64,000 nt of DNA from Flavobacteriales bacterium. GTDB taxonomy: Bacteria > Bacteroidota > Bacteroidia > Flavobacteriales_D > Sanyastnellaceae. The DNA lies in assembly GCA_020437755.1 (NCBI GenBank), contig JAGQVX010000002.1:1-64000 (forward strand), read 5' to 3'. Shown in pieces: positions 9,432 through 17,545 of this stretch (positions are counted from its first letter, which is position 1; every line of letters starts with the position of its first letter). A program made the translations under genes and the position numbers. The notes below the pieces were generated by a model. The model ran no database searches, was not told the origin of the DNA, and saw only the letters and a program-made list of their open reading frames with translations.

Positions 9432-10175
9432 ATGAAAAAGCACATTATCATTTCATCACTTGCTTTGGTACTTATCGGGGCCAGTGGATTTATGTCTGAC
9501 CTAGACAAATCAGAGGTAGAAGAATGTACCGAAAGCAAGAGTGAAATACTCAACCTCACCTCTCCAGACTTTCACTACAACTACAGGGTCATCATTGATC
9601 TGAAGGATAAAAGAATGGAGAATACGGGAACCAAGGACAAGATTAAAATCTTTGCTCATTGGGGATCTCCGGACAAGCCCTATTTGGGAAAAATGGTAGA
9701 AAAACCAAGAAACTGGCCCATGCTTAATTATGTAACGGAAGGTACGTTGGAAGACGCCAAGATGTACAAAATTGAACTGGGGACCGATCATGTTCATCAG
9801 CAAAATGATTATGTAGCTGAAATCCATTATCTGTACATGAAAACCAATGGAGAAGATGGCCTATGGGTTGACAGGATGATCCTTCAAAGACAAAAAGTTA
9901 CTCCTGATAAATGGACCCACGGAGCAAGGGATTTTGTCAATGCCGTTTTTAAAGCGACTGACAATATCGACGAACTTTTGGGAGAAGCCGGCAATCCATG
10001 GAAAACAGTGGCCAAATGGGGAGCAGACGGAGGAAAAGGATACTGCTTTTCAAAGGACCCAACAGACGCGGACAGGAGTTGGAAAGACATGGTTTCAGGA
10101 TGCTATCAATACCGAGTTTTTGATGTGAAGAATCAAAAAACGTGGGGCTTGAAAAACGAAGATGGGGATAAGTAA
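9432..10175 (+). CDS. Secreted protein of unknown function, possible PLAT-like fold
   Basis: The 247-residue product has a hydrophobic N-terminus (MKKHIIISSLALVLIGASGF) that may be a signal peptide or anchor. The body contains YRVIIDLKDKRMENTGTKDK-like and later MYKIELG..YVAEIHYLYMKTNGEDGLWVDRM-like segments. Their order (Y-R-V, G-T-x-D-K, then an aliphatic strand and W-x-x-x-R-M) weakly recalls PLAT/LH2 beta-sandwich domains. No catalytic motif is visible and there is no T9SS tail, unlike its neighbours. It sits between a T9SS cargo gene and a fossil of the same kind of tail, which suggests local rearrangement. Confidence 0.6.
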   Translation: MKKHIIISSLALVLIGASGFMSDLDKSEVEECTESKSEILNLTSPDFHYNYRVIIDLKDKRMENTGTKDKIKIFAHWGSPDKPYLGKMVEKPRNWPMLNYVTEGTLEDAKMYKIELGTDHVHQQNDYVAEIHYLYMKTNGEDGLWVDRMILQRQKVTPDKWTHGARDFVNAVFKATDNIDELLGEAGNPWKTVAKWGADGGKGYCFSKDPTDADRSWKDMVSGCYQYRVFDVKNQKTWGLKNEDGDK

Positions 10176-10240
10176 CCTGATTTCGATGTACGGACCATTC
10201 TCTTAACGGTTGTTTGAATACGCCTTTAAATCTATCTTCA

Positions 10241-10337
10241 GTTTAGTTCGACATCTCACTACTTTCACCGGGGCTGGTACACTACCCGGAAGCCAAATGG
10301 CGAAACGGCTTACAGTTTCACGTTATTGAAACTTTGA
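10241..10337 (+). pseudogene. Fossil of a T9SS type A sorting domain, frameshifted
   Basis: The stretch encodes GWYTTRKPNGETAYSFTLLKL and a stop in one frame, preceded in another frame by DISLLSPG. The protein ending at 9342 has DISRLSSGWYTTQLHNGEKA then YSFKLSKL and a stop. The match holds at nucleotide level too, and one extra G in the run at about 10270-10273 explains the frame change. No upstream open frame joins it. It is the tail of a dead duplicate of the 7651-9342 gene, or of a close relative. Confidence 0.75.
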
Positions 10338-10354
10338 GGTACAAATGTGTAATG

Positions 10355-10379
10355 AAAAGGGGCTCCGCGCCCCTTTTTT
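10355..10379. terminator. Rho-independent terminator, probably bidirectional
   Basis: GGGGC, a TCCGC loop and GCCCC form a GC-only 5-bp stem, preceded by AAAA and followed by six T. It stands between rightward genes and the 3' end of glnS, and has A/T runs suitable for both strands. Confidence 0.8.
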
Positions 10380-10393
10380 ATTTCATTCATTCT

Positions 10394-12061
10394 TTACTTC
10401 TTCCAACCATCCTTCAACGTCACGGTTCGATTGAAAACGGGCTTGCCGGGCAGACTGTATTTATTGTCTACCGAGAAATACCCCAGTCGTTGGAACTGGA
10501 AACCATCACCCGGTTTGGCGGATGCCAGACCTGGCTCCAACTTGCAGTTCTGAACGATTGAAAGCGAATCGGGATTCAGGAACTCCATGAATTCACGGTC
10601 TTTATGTCCGTCGGGATTCTCATCGTTGAACAGTCGGTCGTACAGCCTTACTTCTGCATCGAATGCATGCTGGCATGACACCCAATGAATGGTCCCTTTC
10701 GCCTTGATTCCACTGGTGTCTGATCCACTCTTGGAATCGGCATGGTATGAGGCATATACGGTAGTTACATTTCCGTTTTCGTCTTCATCAAAACCATCGC
10801 AGGTGATGATGTAGGCCGACTTTAACCGAACACTGCATCCGGGAGCCAGTCGGAAATACTTTTTACCGGGTGCTTCTTTCATGAAATCATCCTGCTCAAT
10901 CCACAGCTCCCGGGAAAAAGGTAATTCTCGTGAGCCCATCGACTCATCCTCAGGATTGTTGATGGTTTCGAGCATTTCCACCTTGCCCTCATCGTAGTTT
11001 GAAATAACCAGTCGGAGCGGGTTCAATACGGCCATGACGCGAGGCGCAATCCGATTCAGGTGCTCACGCACACTGAACTCAAGAAAGCCAACGTCAATCA
11101 CATTGTTGCGCTTGGCAATCCCCACCCGTTCCGAAAAGTTGCGAATGGATTCGGGGGTGTATCCCCTTCTCCTCAGTCCCGAAATTGTTGGCATGCGCGG
11201 ATCGTCCCAGCCGTCAACCGCCTTTTGCTCCACAAGCGACAACAATTTGCGCTTGCTCATTATCGTGTAGTTCAAATTCAATCGCGCAAACTCAATCTGA
11301 CGGGATGGATAAATCTCCAAATGCTCAATCAGCCAGTTGTATAAGGGACGGTGTACTTCAAACTCAAGTGTGCACAGACTGTGTGTGATCTCTTCAATGG
11401 AGTCGGACTGTCCGTGGGCAAAGTCGTACATGGGATAAATGCACCAATCATTTCCTGTGCGGTGGTGTGCTGCGTGTTTGATGCGGTAAAGCAGTGGATC
11501 GCGCATGTGCATATTGGAATGCGCCATGTCGATTTTCGCACGCAATACCTTCTCCCCTTCCCGGTACTTGCCCGACTTCATATCCCCGAACAATTCCAGA
11601 TTTTCTTCAACGGTACGATTGCGAAACGGGCTCTCCTTACCGGGTTCGGTTGGAGTACCTTTTTGTGAAGCAATCTCCTCTGCCGATTGGTCGTCAACGT
11701 AGGCCAAACCCTTTTGAATCAGCTTTACGGCAAAGTTGTAAAGTATGTCAAAATAATCGGAGGTGAATCGTGGTTCTCCTTCCCACTCAAAGCCCAACCA
11801 TTTCACGTCCTCCAAAATAGAGTTGACATAAACAGTGTCTTCTTTCGTAGGGTTGGTATCGTCAAACCGAAGGTTGGTAACACCACCGTATTTCTGAGCG
11901 AGTCCAAAATTGAGACAAATGCTCTTGGCATGTCCAATATGCAGAAAACCGTTGGGCTCCGGTGGAAAGCGCGTAATAATCGACGCATGTTTTCCGGATT
12001 TCAAGTCTTCCTCTATGATTTGCTCAATAAAATGGAGCGATCGTTCTTTGGCTTCTTCCAT
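10394..12061 (-). CDS. glnS: Glutaminyl-tRNA synthetase
   Basis: The class I synthetase charges tRNA-Gln with glutamine. PPEPNGFLHIGHAKS carries the HIGH motif at residues 41-44, IMSKRKL near residue 275 is the KMSKS equivalent, and the C-terminal anticodon-binding beta-barrels fill the rest. At 555 residues it is full length. The start MEEAKERSLHF is chosen because the longer frame to 12145 crosses the promoter. A TATCTTTG box lies 17 bp upstream. A GlnRS implies direct Gln-tRNA charging in this organism instead of sole reliance on GatCAB for glutamine. Confidence 0.95.
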   Translation of the reverse strand: MEEAKERSLHFIEQIIEEDLKSGKHASIITRFPPEPNGFLHIGHAKSICLNFGLAQKYGGVTNLRFDDTNPTKEDTVYVNSILEDVKWLGFEWEGEPRFTSDYFDILYNFAVKLIQKGLAYVDDQSAEEIASQKGTPTEPGKESPFRNRTVEENLELFGDMKSGKYREGEKVLRAKIDMAHSNMHMRDPLLYRIKHAAHHRTGNDWCIYPMYDFAHGQSDSIEEITHSLCTLEFEVHRPLYNWLIEHLEIYPSRQIEFARLNLNYTIMSKRKLLSLVEQKAVDGWDDPRMPTISGLRRRGYTPESIRNFSERVGIAKRNNVIDVGFLEFSVREHLNRIAPRVMAVLNPLRLVISNYDEGKVEMLETINNPEDESMGSRELPFSRELWIEQDDFMKEAPGKKYFRLAPGCSVRLKSAYIITCDGFDEDENGNVTTVYASYHADSKSGSDTSGIKAKGTIHWVSCQHAFDAEVRLYDRLFNDENPDGHKDREFMEFLNPDSLSIVQNCKLEPGLASAKPGDGFQFQRLGYFSVDNKYSLPGKPVFNRTVTLKDGWKK

Positions 12062-12077
12062 GTCGAAAAATAAAGTG

Positions 12078-12085
12078 CAAAGATA
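12078..12085 (-). promoter_or_regulatory. Bacteroidota -7 promoter box for glnS
   Basis: TATCTTTG on the reverse strand is an exact TAnnTTTG match 17 bp before the glnS ATG. Confidence 0.6.
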
Positions 12086-12167
12086 GACCATTATTGGCTC
12101 ACACCGCGCGCCATGACCCTCTGAATATACGTGTGGTGTTCTCACTCAAATCTTCCATATTTGCATC

Positions 12168-12860
12168 ATGAAAACGATCTCAACTTCACTTCTGACTGTC
12201 CTTTTCGCATTGCTTCTTGGGTCATGTGGCACCGAAGAAAAACCACAGAACACGAGCCCGGCCCGACGAGCATTTGATGCCGGAACAGACCTTTGTCTGG
12301 AGGCCGAAACCGCCCTGCGCGAAGGTGATCCATCTGCCGCTCAAATTGCGGCGCATGCGTCCTTAGCGAAGTTTGATGAAGTATTGAAGCTGGATCCGGA
12401 GTTTGCCGTTGCCAAAGGTGCCAAAGCGCATGCTTACTACTTGTTGCGCGATTTTACCGAATGTACTCGCTGGTATCAGTTGGCCCTGCTGGAGGACTCC
12501 AATTTTGTGAGTTACCACTACGAAATGGGGCTGTGCCTCATTGAAGCCGGTAATATCCCCAAAGGAATGGCTTCGATTGAAAAGGCCGCTGAGTTGGGAA
12601 AGACGGATGAAATTATGGAAATGGCCGGAGGTGATTTGCTCGATATTGCCGGTCTGGCCTACCAAATGTCCGACACCATGGCTCATCGCAACGACTTCCG
12701 AAAAGCGAGCAATATGCAGCGTTATGCGGTGGGCGTGCTTATGGCAGCTCATCAGTTGGATTCCAGCAATACAGCAGCCATTCGGCAAATAGTACTCCTC
12801 ACGGAAGCCATTGGTGATACACTCACTGCCAATCGCTACCGAAACTTCCTGAACGACTAG
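12168..12860 (+). CDS. TPR-containing lipoprotein
   Basis: The 230-residue product begins MKTISTSLLTVLFALLLGSC, a lipoprotein signal with lipobox LGSC. Residues 65-150 are built of alpha-helical TPR-like repeats (A-K-F-D-E-V-L-K-L-D-P-E-F-A-V-A-K-G-A-K-A-H-A-Y-Y pattern). It is probably an envelope scaffold; no partner is identified. Near its C-terminus it contains one near-exact copy of the dispersed repeat, read AIRQI. Confidence 0.8.
   Translation: MKTISTSLLTVLFALLLGSCGTEEKPQNTSPARRAFDAGTDLCLEAETALREGDPSAAQIAAHASLAKFDEVLKLDPEFAVAKGAKAHAYYLLRDFTECTRWYQLALLEDSNFVSYHYEMGLCLIEAGNIPKGMASIEKAAELGKTDEIMEMAGGDLLDIAGLAYQMSDTMAHRNDFRKASNMQRYAVGVLMAAHQLDSSNTAAIRQIVLLTEAIGDTLTANRYRNFLND
12777..12791 (-). 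repeat. Dispersed covarying hairpin repeat, TPR lipoprotein copy
   Basis: First base of the 15-mer varies (T for C); stem GCC..GGC and GAAT loop are intact. Read as AIRQI. Confidence 0.8.
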
Positions 12861-12944
12861 ATCCTCGGTCCTTACATATTTCTTGGCGAACTGAACGACT
12901 GACTACCCATCAGTTGGTTCTACCTTTCTTCCAAGCAAATACCC

Positions 12945-12959
12945 CATTTGGCGAATGCC
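12945..12959 (+). repeat. Dispersed covarying hairpin repeat, intergenic copy
   Basis: Exact copy, GGC..GCC stem, GAAT loop, in the spacer between the TPR lipoprotein and the tetR operon. Confidence 0.85.
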
Positions 12960-13057
12960 TGAACTGCTGAATGAGTATGCGCGTGCTATTTTCCTAACTC
13001 CCCTATTCCGAAAAGCATATTTTAACAAAGGAAATCTGAAACAATTCAAATAATTTC

Positions 13058-13065
13058 TATTTTTG
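13058..13065 (+). promoter_or_regulatory. Bacteroidota -7 promoter box for the tetR-ABC operon
   Basis: TATTTTTG matches TAnnTTTG exactly, 19 bp before the tetR ATG, and overlaps the operator palindrome by two bases. Confidence 0.65.
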
Positions 13066-13081
13066 ACCAAACGTTCAGTCA
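13064..13081. promoter_or_regulatory. Probable TetR-family autoregulatory operator
   Basis: TGACCAAACGTTCAGTCA is an 18-bp inverted repeat (16 of 18 bases symmetric, TGACYRAACGTTYRGTCA). It lies between the -7 box and the start codon, where a bound repressor would block transcription. This is the classic TetR-family operator form and position. Confidence 0.75.
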
Positions 13082-13084
13082 TAA

Positions 13085-13663
13085 ATGAGTCCGAGAAGTA
13101 AACAGCAGTTTGAAGATATGCGCAGCAAGAGCCGGGATAATATCCTGGAAGCCGCGCTTGAGTTGTTTGCGGGCGAAAGTTTCCACGGCACTTCAGTGAG
13201 CAAAATAGCCAATGCAGCCGGGGTATCGAAAGGATTGATGTACAACTACTTCCCTTCCAAGGAGTCCCTTCTCGATACGCTGTTGGATGAAATGACCGAT
13301 AAGATGTTGCGTCGCTTTGAGATTCCGGAAGACGGACATTATACCGACGAGCAATTCGAACGCTTTATTGACACCTCCTTTGAAGTGATTCAAGACGACG
13401 TAAAGCACGCGAAGCTCTTTTTCTCCCTCATTATGCAGCCACGTGTTACGGCCGTGATGATGGAGAAGATGATGCCTCGTGTGATGCCTTATATTGAACT
13501 GTTGAACGACTACTTTGAACGTCGGGGCTATCCCAATCCGCCCGCAACCACGCGTTGCTTTTCTGCCATGATTGACGGCCTTCAGATGCACCTCATACTC
13601 GACTCTAACTTCCCGGTAGATGAAGCCCGGGAAGCCCTTAAAAAACAATACTTAAACCGATGA
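13085..13663 (+). CDS. TetR/AcrR family transcriptional regulator
   Basis: The 192-residue protein has the TetR DNA-binding domain at residues 15-60: RDNILEAALELFAGESFHGTSVSKIANAAGVSKGLMYNYFPSKESLL, with the usual Y-N-Y-F-x-S-K-E signature. The rest is the variable helical ligand-binding domain. It is first in a six-gene run; its stop overlaps the next ATG by 4 bp, and a symmetrical site stands just before its own start. It most likely represses the whole operon until a substrate of the exporter binds. The ligand is unknown. Confidence 0.92.
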   Translation: MSPRSKQQFEDMRSKSRDNILEAALELFAGESFHGTSVSKIANAAGVSKGLMYNYFPSKESLLDTLLDEMTDKMLRRFEIPEDGHYTDEQFERFIDTSFEVIQDDVKHAKLFFSLIMQPRVTAVMMEKMMPRVMPYIELLNDYFERRGYPNPPATTRCFSAMIDGLQMHLILDSNFPVDEAREALKKQYLNR

Positions 13664-14415
13664 AACGCTACGCTCTAATTTTGGCCTTGACCCTGCTCTA
13701 CTTACCTTCAGCTTTTGCACAGGATCTTACCGCACTGGAAATCATCCAGAAAGCCGATGCCGTGATGAAGGGCACCAAGAGTTCCTCTGCGGTCATGAAA
13801 ATCACCACCGAACGTCCTAAATGGTCGCGCGAGATGACCATTAAATCCTGGTCGCTCGGGGATGACTACTCCATGATGCTGGTAACCGACCCGCCCAAGG
13901 AAAAAGGAACAGCATTCCTGATGATCGACAAGGAGGTGTGGAACTGGATTCCCTCACTCGACCGCAACATTAAGATGCCGCCGAGCATGATGATGCAAAG
14001 CTGGATGGGTACCGACCTCACCAACGACGACCTCGTGCAACAAAGTTCCATTGTCACCGATTACCACCACAAACTCCTCGGAAAAGAAGACATTGAAGGT
14101 CGGACATGCTACAAACTTGAATTGATTCCCAAGGAAGACGCAGCCGTGGTGTGGGGTAAAATTGTAGTATGGGTCGACGTTGAAGAATACTTTCAGATGC
14201 GCACCGAGTTCTATGATGAAGACGAAGAACTGGTCAATGTCATGCAAGCCTCGGATGTGAAAATGATGGGAGGACGACGCGTTCCGGCACGACTGGAAGT
14301 GATTCCCCAGGATAAGAAAGGTCAACGGACCATACTGGAGTATGTATCGCTGGAATTCGATATCGATATCGACAAGAGCTTCTTCACTGTGCAACAAATG
14401 AAACGCCTTAAATAA
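13660..14415 (+). CDS. Outer-membrane lipoprotein-sorting protein (LolA-like)
   Basis: The 251-residue periplasmic protein has signal peptide MKRYALILALTLLYLPSAFAQ and the fold markers of the LolA-like outer membrane lipoprotein-sorting family: SSAVMKITTERPKWSREMTIKSW, DPPKEKGTAFLMIDKEVWNWIPSLDRNIKMPPSMMMQSWMGTDLTNDDLV and GRTCYKLELIPK. Such half-barrels carry lipid groups across the periplasm. With the two FtsX permeases and ATPase that follow, it probably takes a hydrophobic substrate from the inner membrane to the outer membrane. Relatives often neighbour MMPL/RND exporters; here the pump is ABC type. Confidence 0.85.
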   Translation: MKRYALILALTLLYLPSAFAQDLTALEIIQKADAVMKGTKSSSAVMKITTERPKWSREMTIKSWSLGDDYSMMLVTDPPKEKGTAFLMIDKEVWNWIPSLDRNIKMPPSMMMQSWMGTDLTNDDLVQQSSIVTDYHHKLLGKEDIEGRTCYKLELIPKEDAAVVWGKIVVWVDVEEYFQMRTEFYDEDEELVNVMQASDVKMMGGRRVPARLEVIPQDKKGQRTILEYVSLEFDIDIDKSFFTVQQMKRLK

Positions 14416-14421
14416 CCACTC

Positions 14422-15636
14422 ATGTACCTGAAACTCGCCTGGCGAAATGTGTGGAGAAACCGAAGACGAAGTCTGATTACCATTGCTTCGATCTTCTTTG
14501 CCGTACTCTTTGCCAACCTGATGCAATCACTACAACAGGGTATGTGGGAAAAAGCCCTGTCCACAACCATGAGCCTATCGGGGTATATTCAAGTGCAGGA
14601 CACTGCTTTCTGGGATGAACCCATACTCGACAACGGATTGGTAGTGAATGACAGCCTGGTTGATCAGCTGCAAGGCCTTCCCAATATCTCGAATGTAACC
14701 CAACGCATCCAAAGCGGAGCGCTCGTGGCTCACGACAGCCTATCGAAATTCTCGCTGCTGTACGCCCTGGTCCCCTCCGATGAGGTGCATATTTTGGAAT
14801 TGGATAAAAAGCTGGACAGTGGAAGTCTCATCTCCGACGAAGATGAGGGGATCCTGATCGGTGCCGGAATGGCAAGGTACTTTGACATTGGCGTTGGAGA
14901 TACGTTGAGTTTAATCGGACAGGGATATCACGGTGCCAGTGCCAACGGCAACTTCCCTATTCGCGGCGTAATACGCTATGGCACGGAGCAGATGAGTAGT
15001 AGTCTGGTTGTCATGCCCCTGAAACTCGCCCAACGGCACATGAGCGCACCGGGGGTGGTTACTAGTCTGAATGTATATCCCCACAATATTGATAAACTTG
15101 AATCCACGAAACAGGCGTTGGGCCAGGTCATTTCAGATGATCACATCCGCCTCATGACGTGGAAAGAAATGATGCCCGAACTTGTGCAGGCGTTTCAGGC
15201 CGACACAGGAGGTAACGTCATTTTTCTCATGGTGCTCTACCTCATCATCGGATTTGGGATTTTCGGTACCGTGCTCATGATGACCGCCGAGCGGATGTAT
15301 GAATTTGGTGTGTTGGTCAGCGTAGGAATGAAGCGATTCCGGCTGTCGATCATCCTGTTTCTGGAGACCATTTTACTGAGTTTCCTGGGAATACTTGCCG
15401 GCTCACTAGCTTCCTTCCCGGTGATGTACTACTACAACCAAAACCCCATTCCCATGACCGGAGGAGCGGCTGAAAGCATGAAGGAATACGGTTTTGAAGC
15501 CATCATTCAAGGGTCGATCAGTCCGGATATTTTCATTGCCGATGCCGGCGTAGTGCTGTTGATCGTCTTTTTGGTCAATATCTATCCGGCCATTGTTATC
15601 AGTAAGTTGAACCCCGTTAAAGCGATGCGAAAATGA
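14422..15636 (+). CDS. ABC transporter permease, FtsX/MacB/LolC type (first)
   Basis: The 404-residue protein starts LKLAWRNVWRNRRRSLITIASIFFAVLFANLMQ, the first helix of the MacB/FtsX fold. A ~220-residue periplasmic domain follows. Three C-terminal helices (near 275-300, 315-345 and 365-395) end with the conserved LNPVKAMRK. It begins 6 bp after the LolA-like gene and overlaps the second permease by 4 bp. Two different permeases and one ATPase indicate a LolCDE-like mechanotransmitter complex and not a substrate channel. Confidence 0.9.
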   Translation: MYLKLAWRNVWRNRRRSLITIASIFFAVLFANLMQSLQQGMWEKALSTTMSLSGYIQVQDTAFWDEPILDNGLVVNDSLVDQLQGLPNISNVTQRIQSGALVAHDSLSKFSLLYALVPSDEVHILELDKKLDSGSLISDEDEGILIGAGMARYFDIGVGDTLSLIGQGYHGASANGNFPIRGVIRYGTEQMSSSLVVMPLKLAQRHMSAPGVVTSLNVYPHNIDKLESTKQALGQVISDDHIRLMTWKEMMPELVQAFQADTGGNVIFLMVLYLIIGFGIFGTVLMMTAERMYEFGVLVSVGMKRFRLSIILFLETILLSFLGILAGSLASFPVMYYYNQNPIPMTGGAAESMKEYGFEAIIQGSISPDIFIADAGVVLLIVFLVNIYPAIVISKLNPVKAMRK

Positions 15637-16847
15637 TTCCAAAAATTGCATGGAGAAACATTTGGCGGAATCGCCTCAGAAGCTTCGTCGTTATCGGAGC
15701 CATCATCATGGGAATATGGGCGGGAATTTTTATGTCGTCCCTATCCATTGGGATGACGGAAACGCGCACACAGGATATTCTCGACACCTTTATTTCTCAC
15801 GTTCAGGTGCACGACAGCACATTTGTGTACGACCACAAACCCGCCGATTTCATTCAGAATTTTGAGGAGGTTTACGGCATCTTGCAAAATGATGACAGCG
15901 TTACAGCCATTACGCGCCGGGTTATTTATAGTCAGGCAATGCTGGCATCCGCCAAAGGAAATAGAAGCGTTGAAATCCGAGGCATTTATCCCGAGGAAGA
16001 ACGCGGCATCACCAAGCTTCACGAATACATTGTCGATGGCAATTTTTTCGAAGAATTCAAGGGTAAGCCGGTGTGCATTGGAGCGAAAATCGCAGAGAAG
16101 AATGGCTATGAGGTTGGTGACAAGCTGATTTTGCAGTACCAGGACATTCACGGAGAAATGCATGCGGTAAAGTATAAAGTGTGCGGGATCTTCAAGACCA
16201 TCAACTCGCAGCACGATGGGTTCACGGTGTATGTACCCGCGCAAACCCTATTTGACGAAACAGGTGATATCATGTATCATGAAATTGCCTTGCGCACATT
16301 CAATAAAAGCGATGCCCTTTCCCTCTCTAACTCCCTACAAGCCCAACTCCCGGATGTCAAAGTGGAGTACTGGGGACAGGTTTCTCCCGATTTGGGGTAT
16401 ACCGATGAAATGATGGGTGTGGCACTGCTTATCTATATGGGAATCATCATGCTGGCGCTGATGTTTGGCATTATCAACACGATGCTCATGGCGGTTCTGG
16501 AACGTACCCGCGAGTTGGGGATGCTTATGGCTGTAGGAATGACCAAGCCCAAAGTATTTCTCATGATCGTTCTCGAAACGCTCTTCCTCTCGATAGTTGG
16601 CGGTCCGTTGGGGATTCTCCTGGGCCACCTCACCGTAGGGTATTTTGGTACCAACGGACTGGATCTTTCCGTAGTGGCCGAGGGAATGAGTTTATTTGGC
16701 ATGAGCTCCATTGTATACACCTCAATAGATCCGTCGGCATATATCCAAATTGGCATTATGGTAGTGGTTACGGCGCTGCTGGCTGCACTCTACCCTGCCC
16801 GAAAAGCACTTAAGTTGAACCCTTCCGAAGCAATTCGGTCGATATAA
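15633..16847 (+). CDS. ABC transporter permease, FtsX/MacB/LolE type (second)
   Basis: Also 404 residues, it starts MIPKIAWRNIWRNRLRSFVVIGAIIMGIWAGIF and ends PARKALKLNPSEAIRSI. It has the same one-helix, periplasmic domain, three-helix layout as the preceding gene but is clearly diverged, so the pair probably forms a heterodimer. Overlap with the first permease by 4 bp and an 8-bp gap to the ATPase gene indicate co-translation. A degenerate copy of the dispersed repeat falls at 15944-15958. Confidence 0.9.
   Translation: MIPKIAWRNIWRNRLRSFVVIGAIIMGIWAGIFMSSLSIGMTETRTQDILDTFISHVQVHDSTFVYDHKPADFIQNFEEVYGILQNDDSVTAITRRVIYSQAMLASAKGNRSVEIRGIYPEEERGITKLHEYIVDGNFFEEFKGKPVCIGAKIAEKNGYEVGDKLILQYQDIHGEMHAVKYKVCGIFKTINSQHDGFTVYVPAQTLFDETGDIMYHEIALRTFNKSDALSLSNSLQAQLPDVKVEYWGQVSPDLGYTDEMMGVALLIYMGIIMLALMFGIINTMLMAVLERTRELGMLMAVGMTKPKVFLMIVLETLFLSIVGGPLGILLGHLTVGYFGTNGLDLSVVAEGMSLFGMSSIVYTSIDPSAYIQIGIMVVVTALLAALYPARKALKLNPSEAIRSI
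15944..15958 (-). repeat. Degenerate dispersed hairpin repeat in second permease gene
   Basis: CCTTTGGCGGATGCC on the reverse strand keeps the GGC..GCC stem and GGAT loop but has C for A in the ATTTG part. Marginal member. Confidence 0.45.
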
Positions 16848-16855
16848 TAAATGGA

Positions 16856-17545
16856 ATGGCTGTTATTGAAATTAAAGACGTAAAGAAGATCTACTATCCG
16901 GGATCCGAAATTCAGGTAAACGCCCTCAGCGGAGTCAACCTGACCATTGAAGAGGGCGAATTCACGGCCATTGTTGGTCCGTCGGGTTCGGGTAAGACTA
17001 CACTCCTCAATATTGTAGGCGGACTGGACACCTCTTCTTCCGGAAGCGTGAATATTGATCAGACCGACATTACCCGGCTCCCGGAGAACAAGCTGATTGA
17101 TTTTCGGCTTCACCACATCGGCTTTGTATTCCAGGCTTACAACCTCATTCCGGTGCTGACGGCCAAAGAAAATGTGGGCTTTATCATGCTGCTCCAGAAA
17201 CGGCCGGAACAGGAACGCAATGATCGCGTTACGGCCTTGCTGGAGGAGGTGGGACTGTCGGATAAGATGGACAAGAGACCCAACGAGTTGAGTGGTGGTC
17301 AGCAACAGCGTGTGGCGGTGGCCCGGGCGTTGGCTTCGAAGCCCCGTTTCGTTCTGGCCGATGAGCCCACTGCAAACCTGGATTCTCGCTCCACAGGCGA
17401 TTTGCTTGATATAATGCTTCGATTGAATCAGGAAGAGGGCACAACGTTTATATTCTCAACCCACGATCAGCGCGTCATTGACCGTGCGCGGCGCGTGGTA
17501 ACGCTGGAAGATGGAAAGATTGTTTCGGATGTCCGCCAGGGCTAG
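16856..17545 (+). CDS. ABC transporter ATP-binding protein, LolD/MacB type
   Basis: The 229-residue ATPase drives the two FtsX permeases. Walker A is GPSGSGKTT (about residues 42-50), the Q-loop is in FVFQAYNLIPVLTAKENV, the signature is LSGGQQQRVAVARALA, Walker B is FVLADEPTANLD and the H-loop is STHD. The IPVLTAKENV stretch after the Q-loop is typical of the LolD/MacB/FtsE branch. An alternative ATG at 16851 is out of frame. The end overlaps the following beta-barrel gene. Confidence 0.93.
   Translation: MAVIEIKDVKKIYYPGSEIQVNALSGVNLTIEEGEFTAIVGPSGSGKTTLLNIVGGLDTSSSGSVNIDQTDITRLPENKLIDFRLHHIGFVFQAYNLIPVLTAKENVGFIMLLQKRPEQERNDRVTALLEEVGLSDKMDKRPNELSGGQQQRVAVARALASKPRFVLADEPTANLDSRSTGDLLDIMLRLNQEEGTTFIFSTHDQRVIDRARRVVTLEDGKIVSDVRQG

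Noticed and set aside
15656-15675. CATTTGGCGGAATCGCC in the second permease gene as a repeat copy
   Set aside because: It has an extra base in the loop and a broken ATG; it falls in the strongly conserved WRNIWRN start of FtsX permeases, which explains it.
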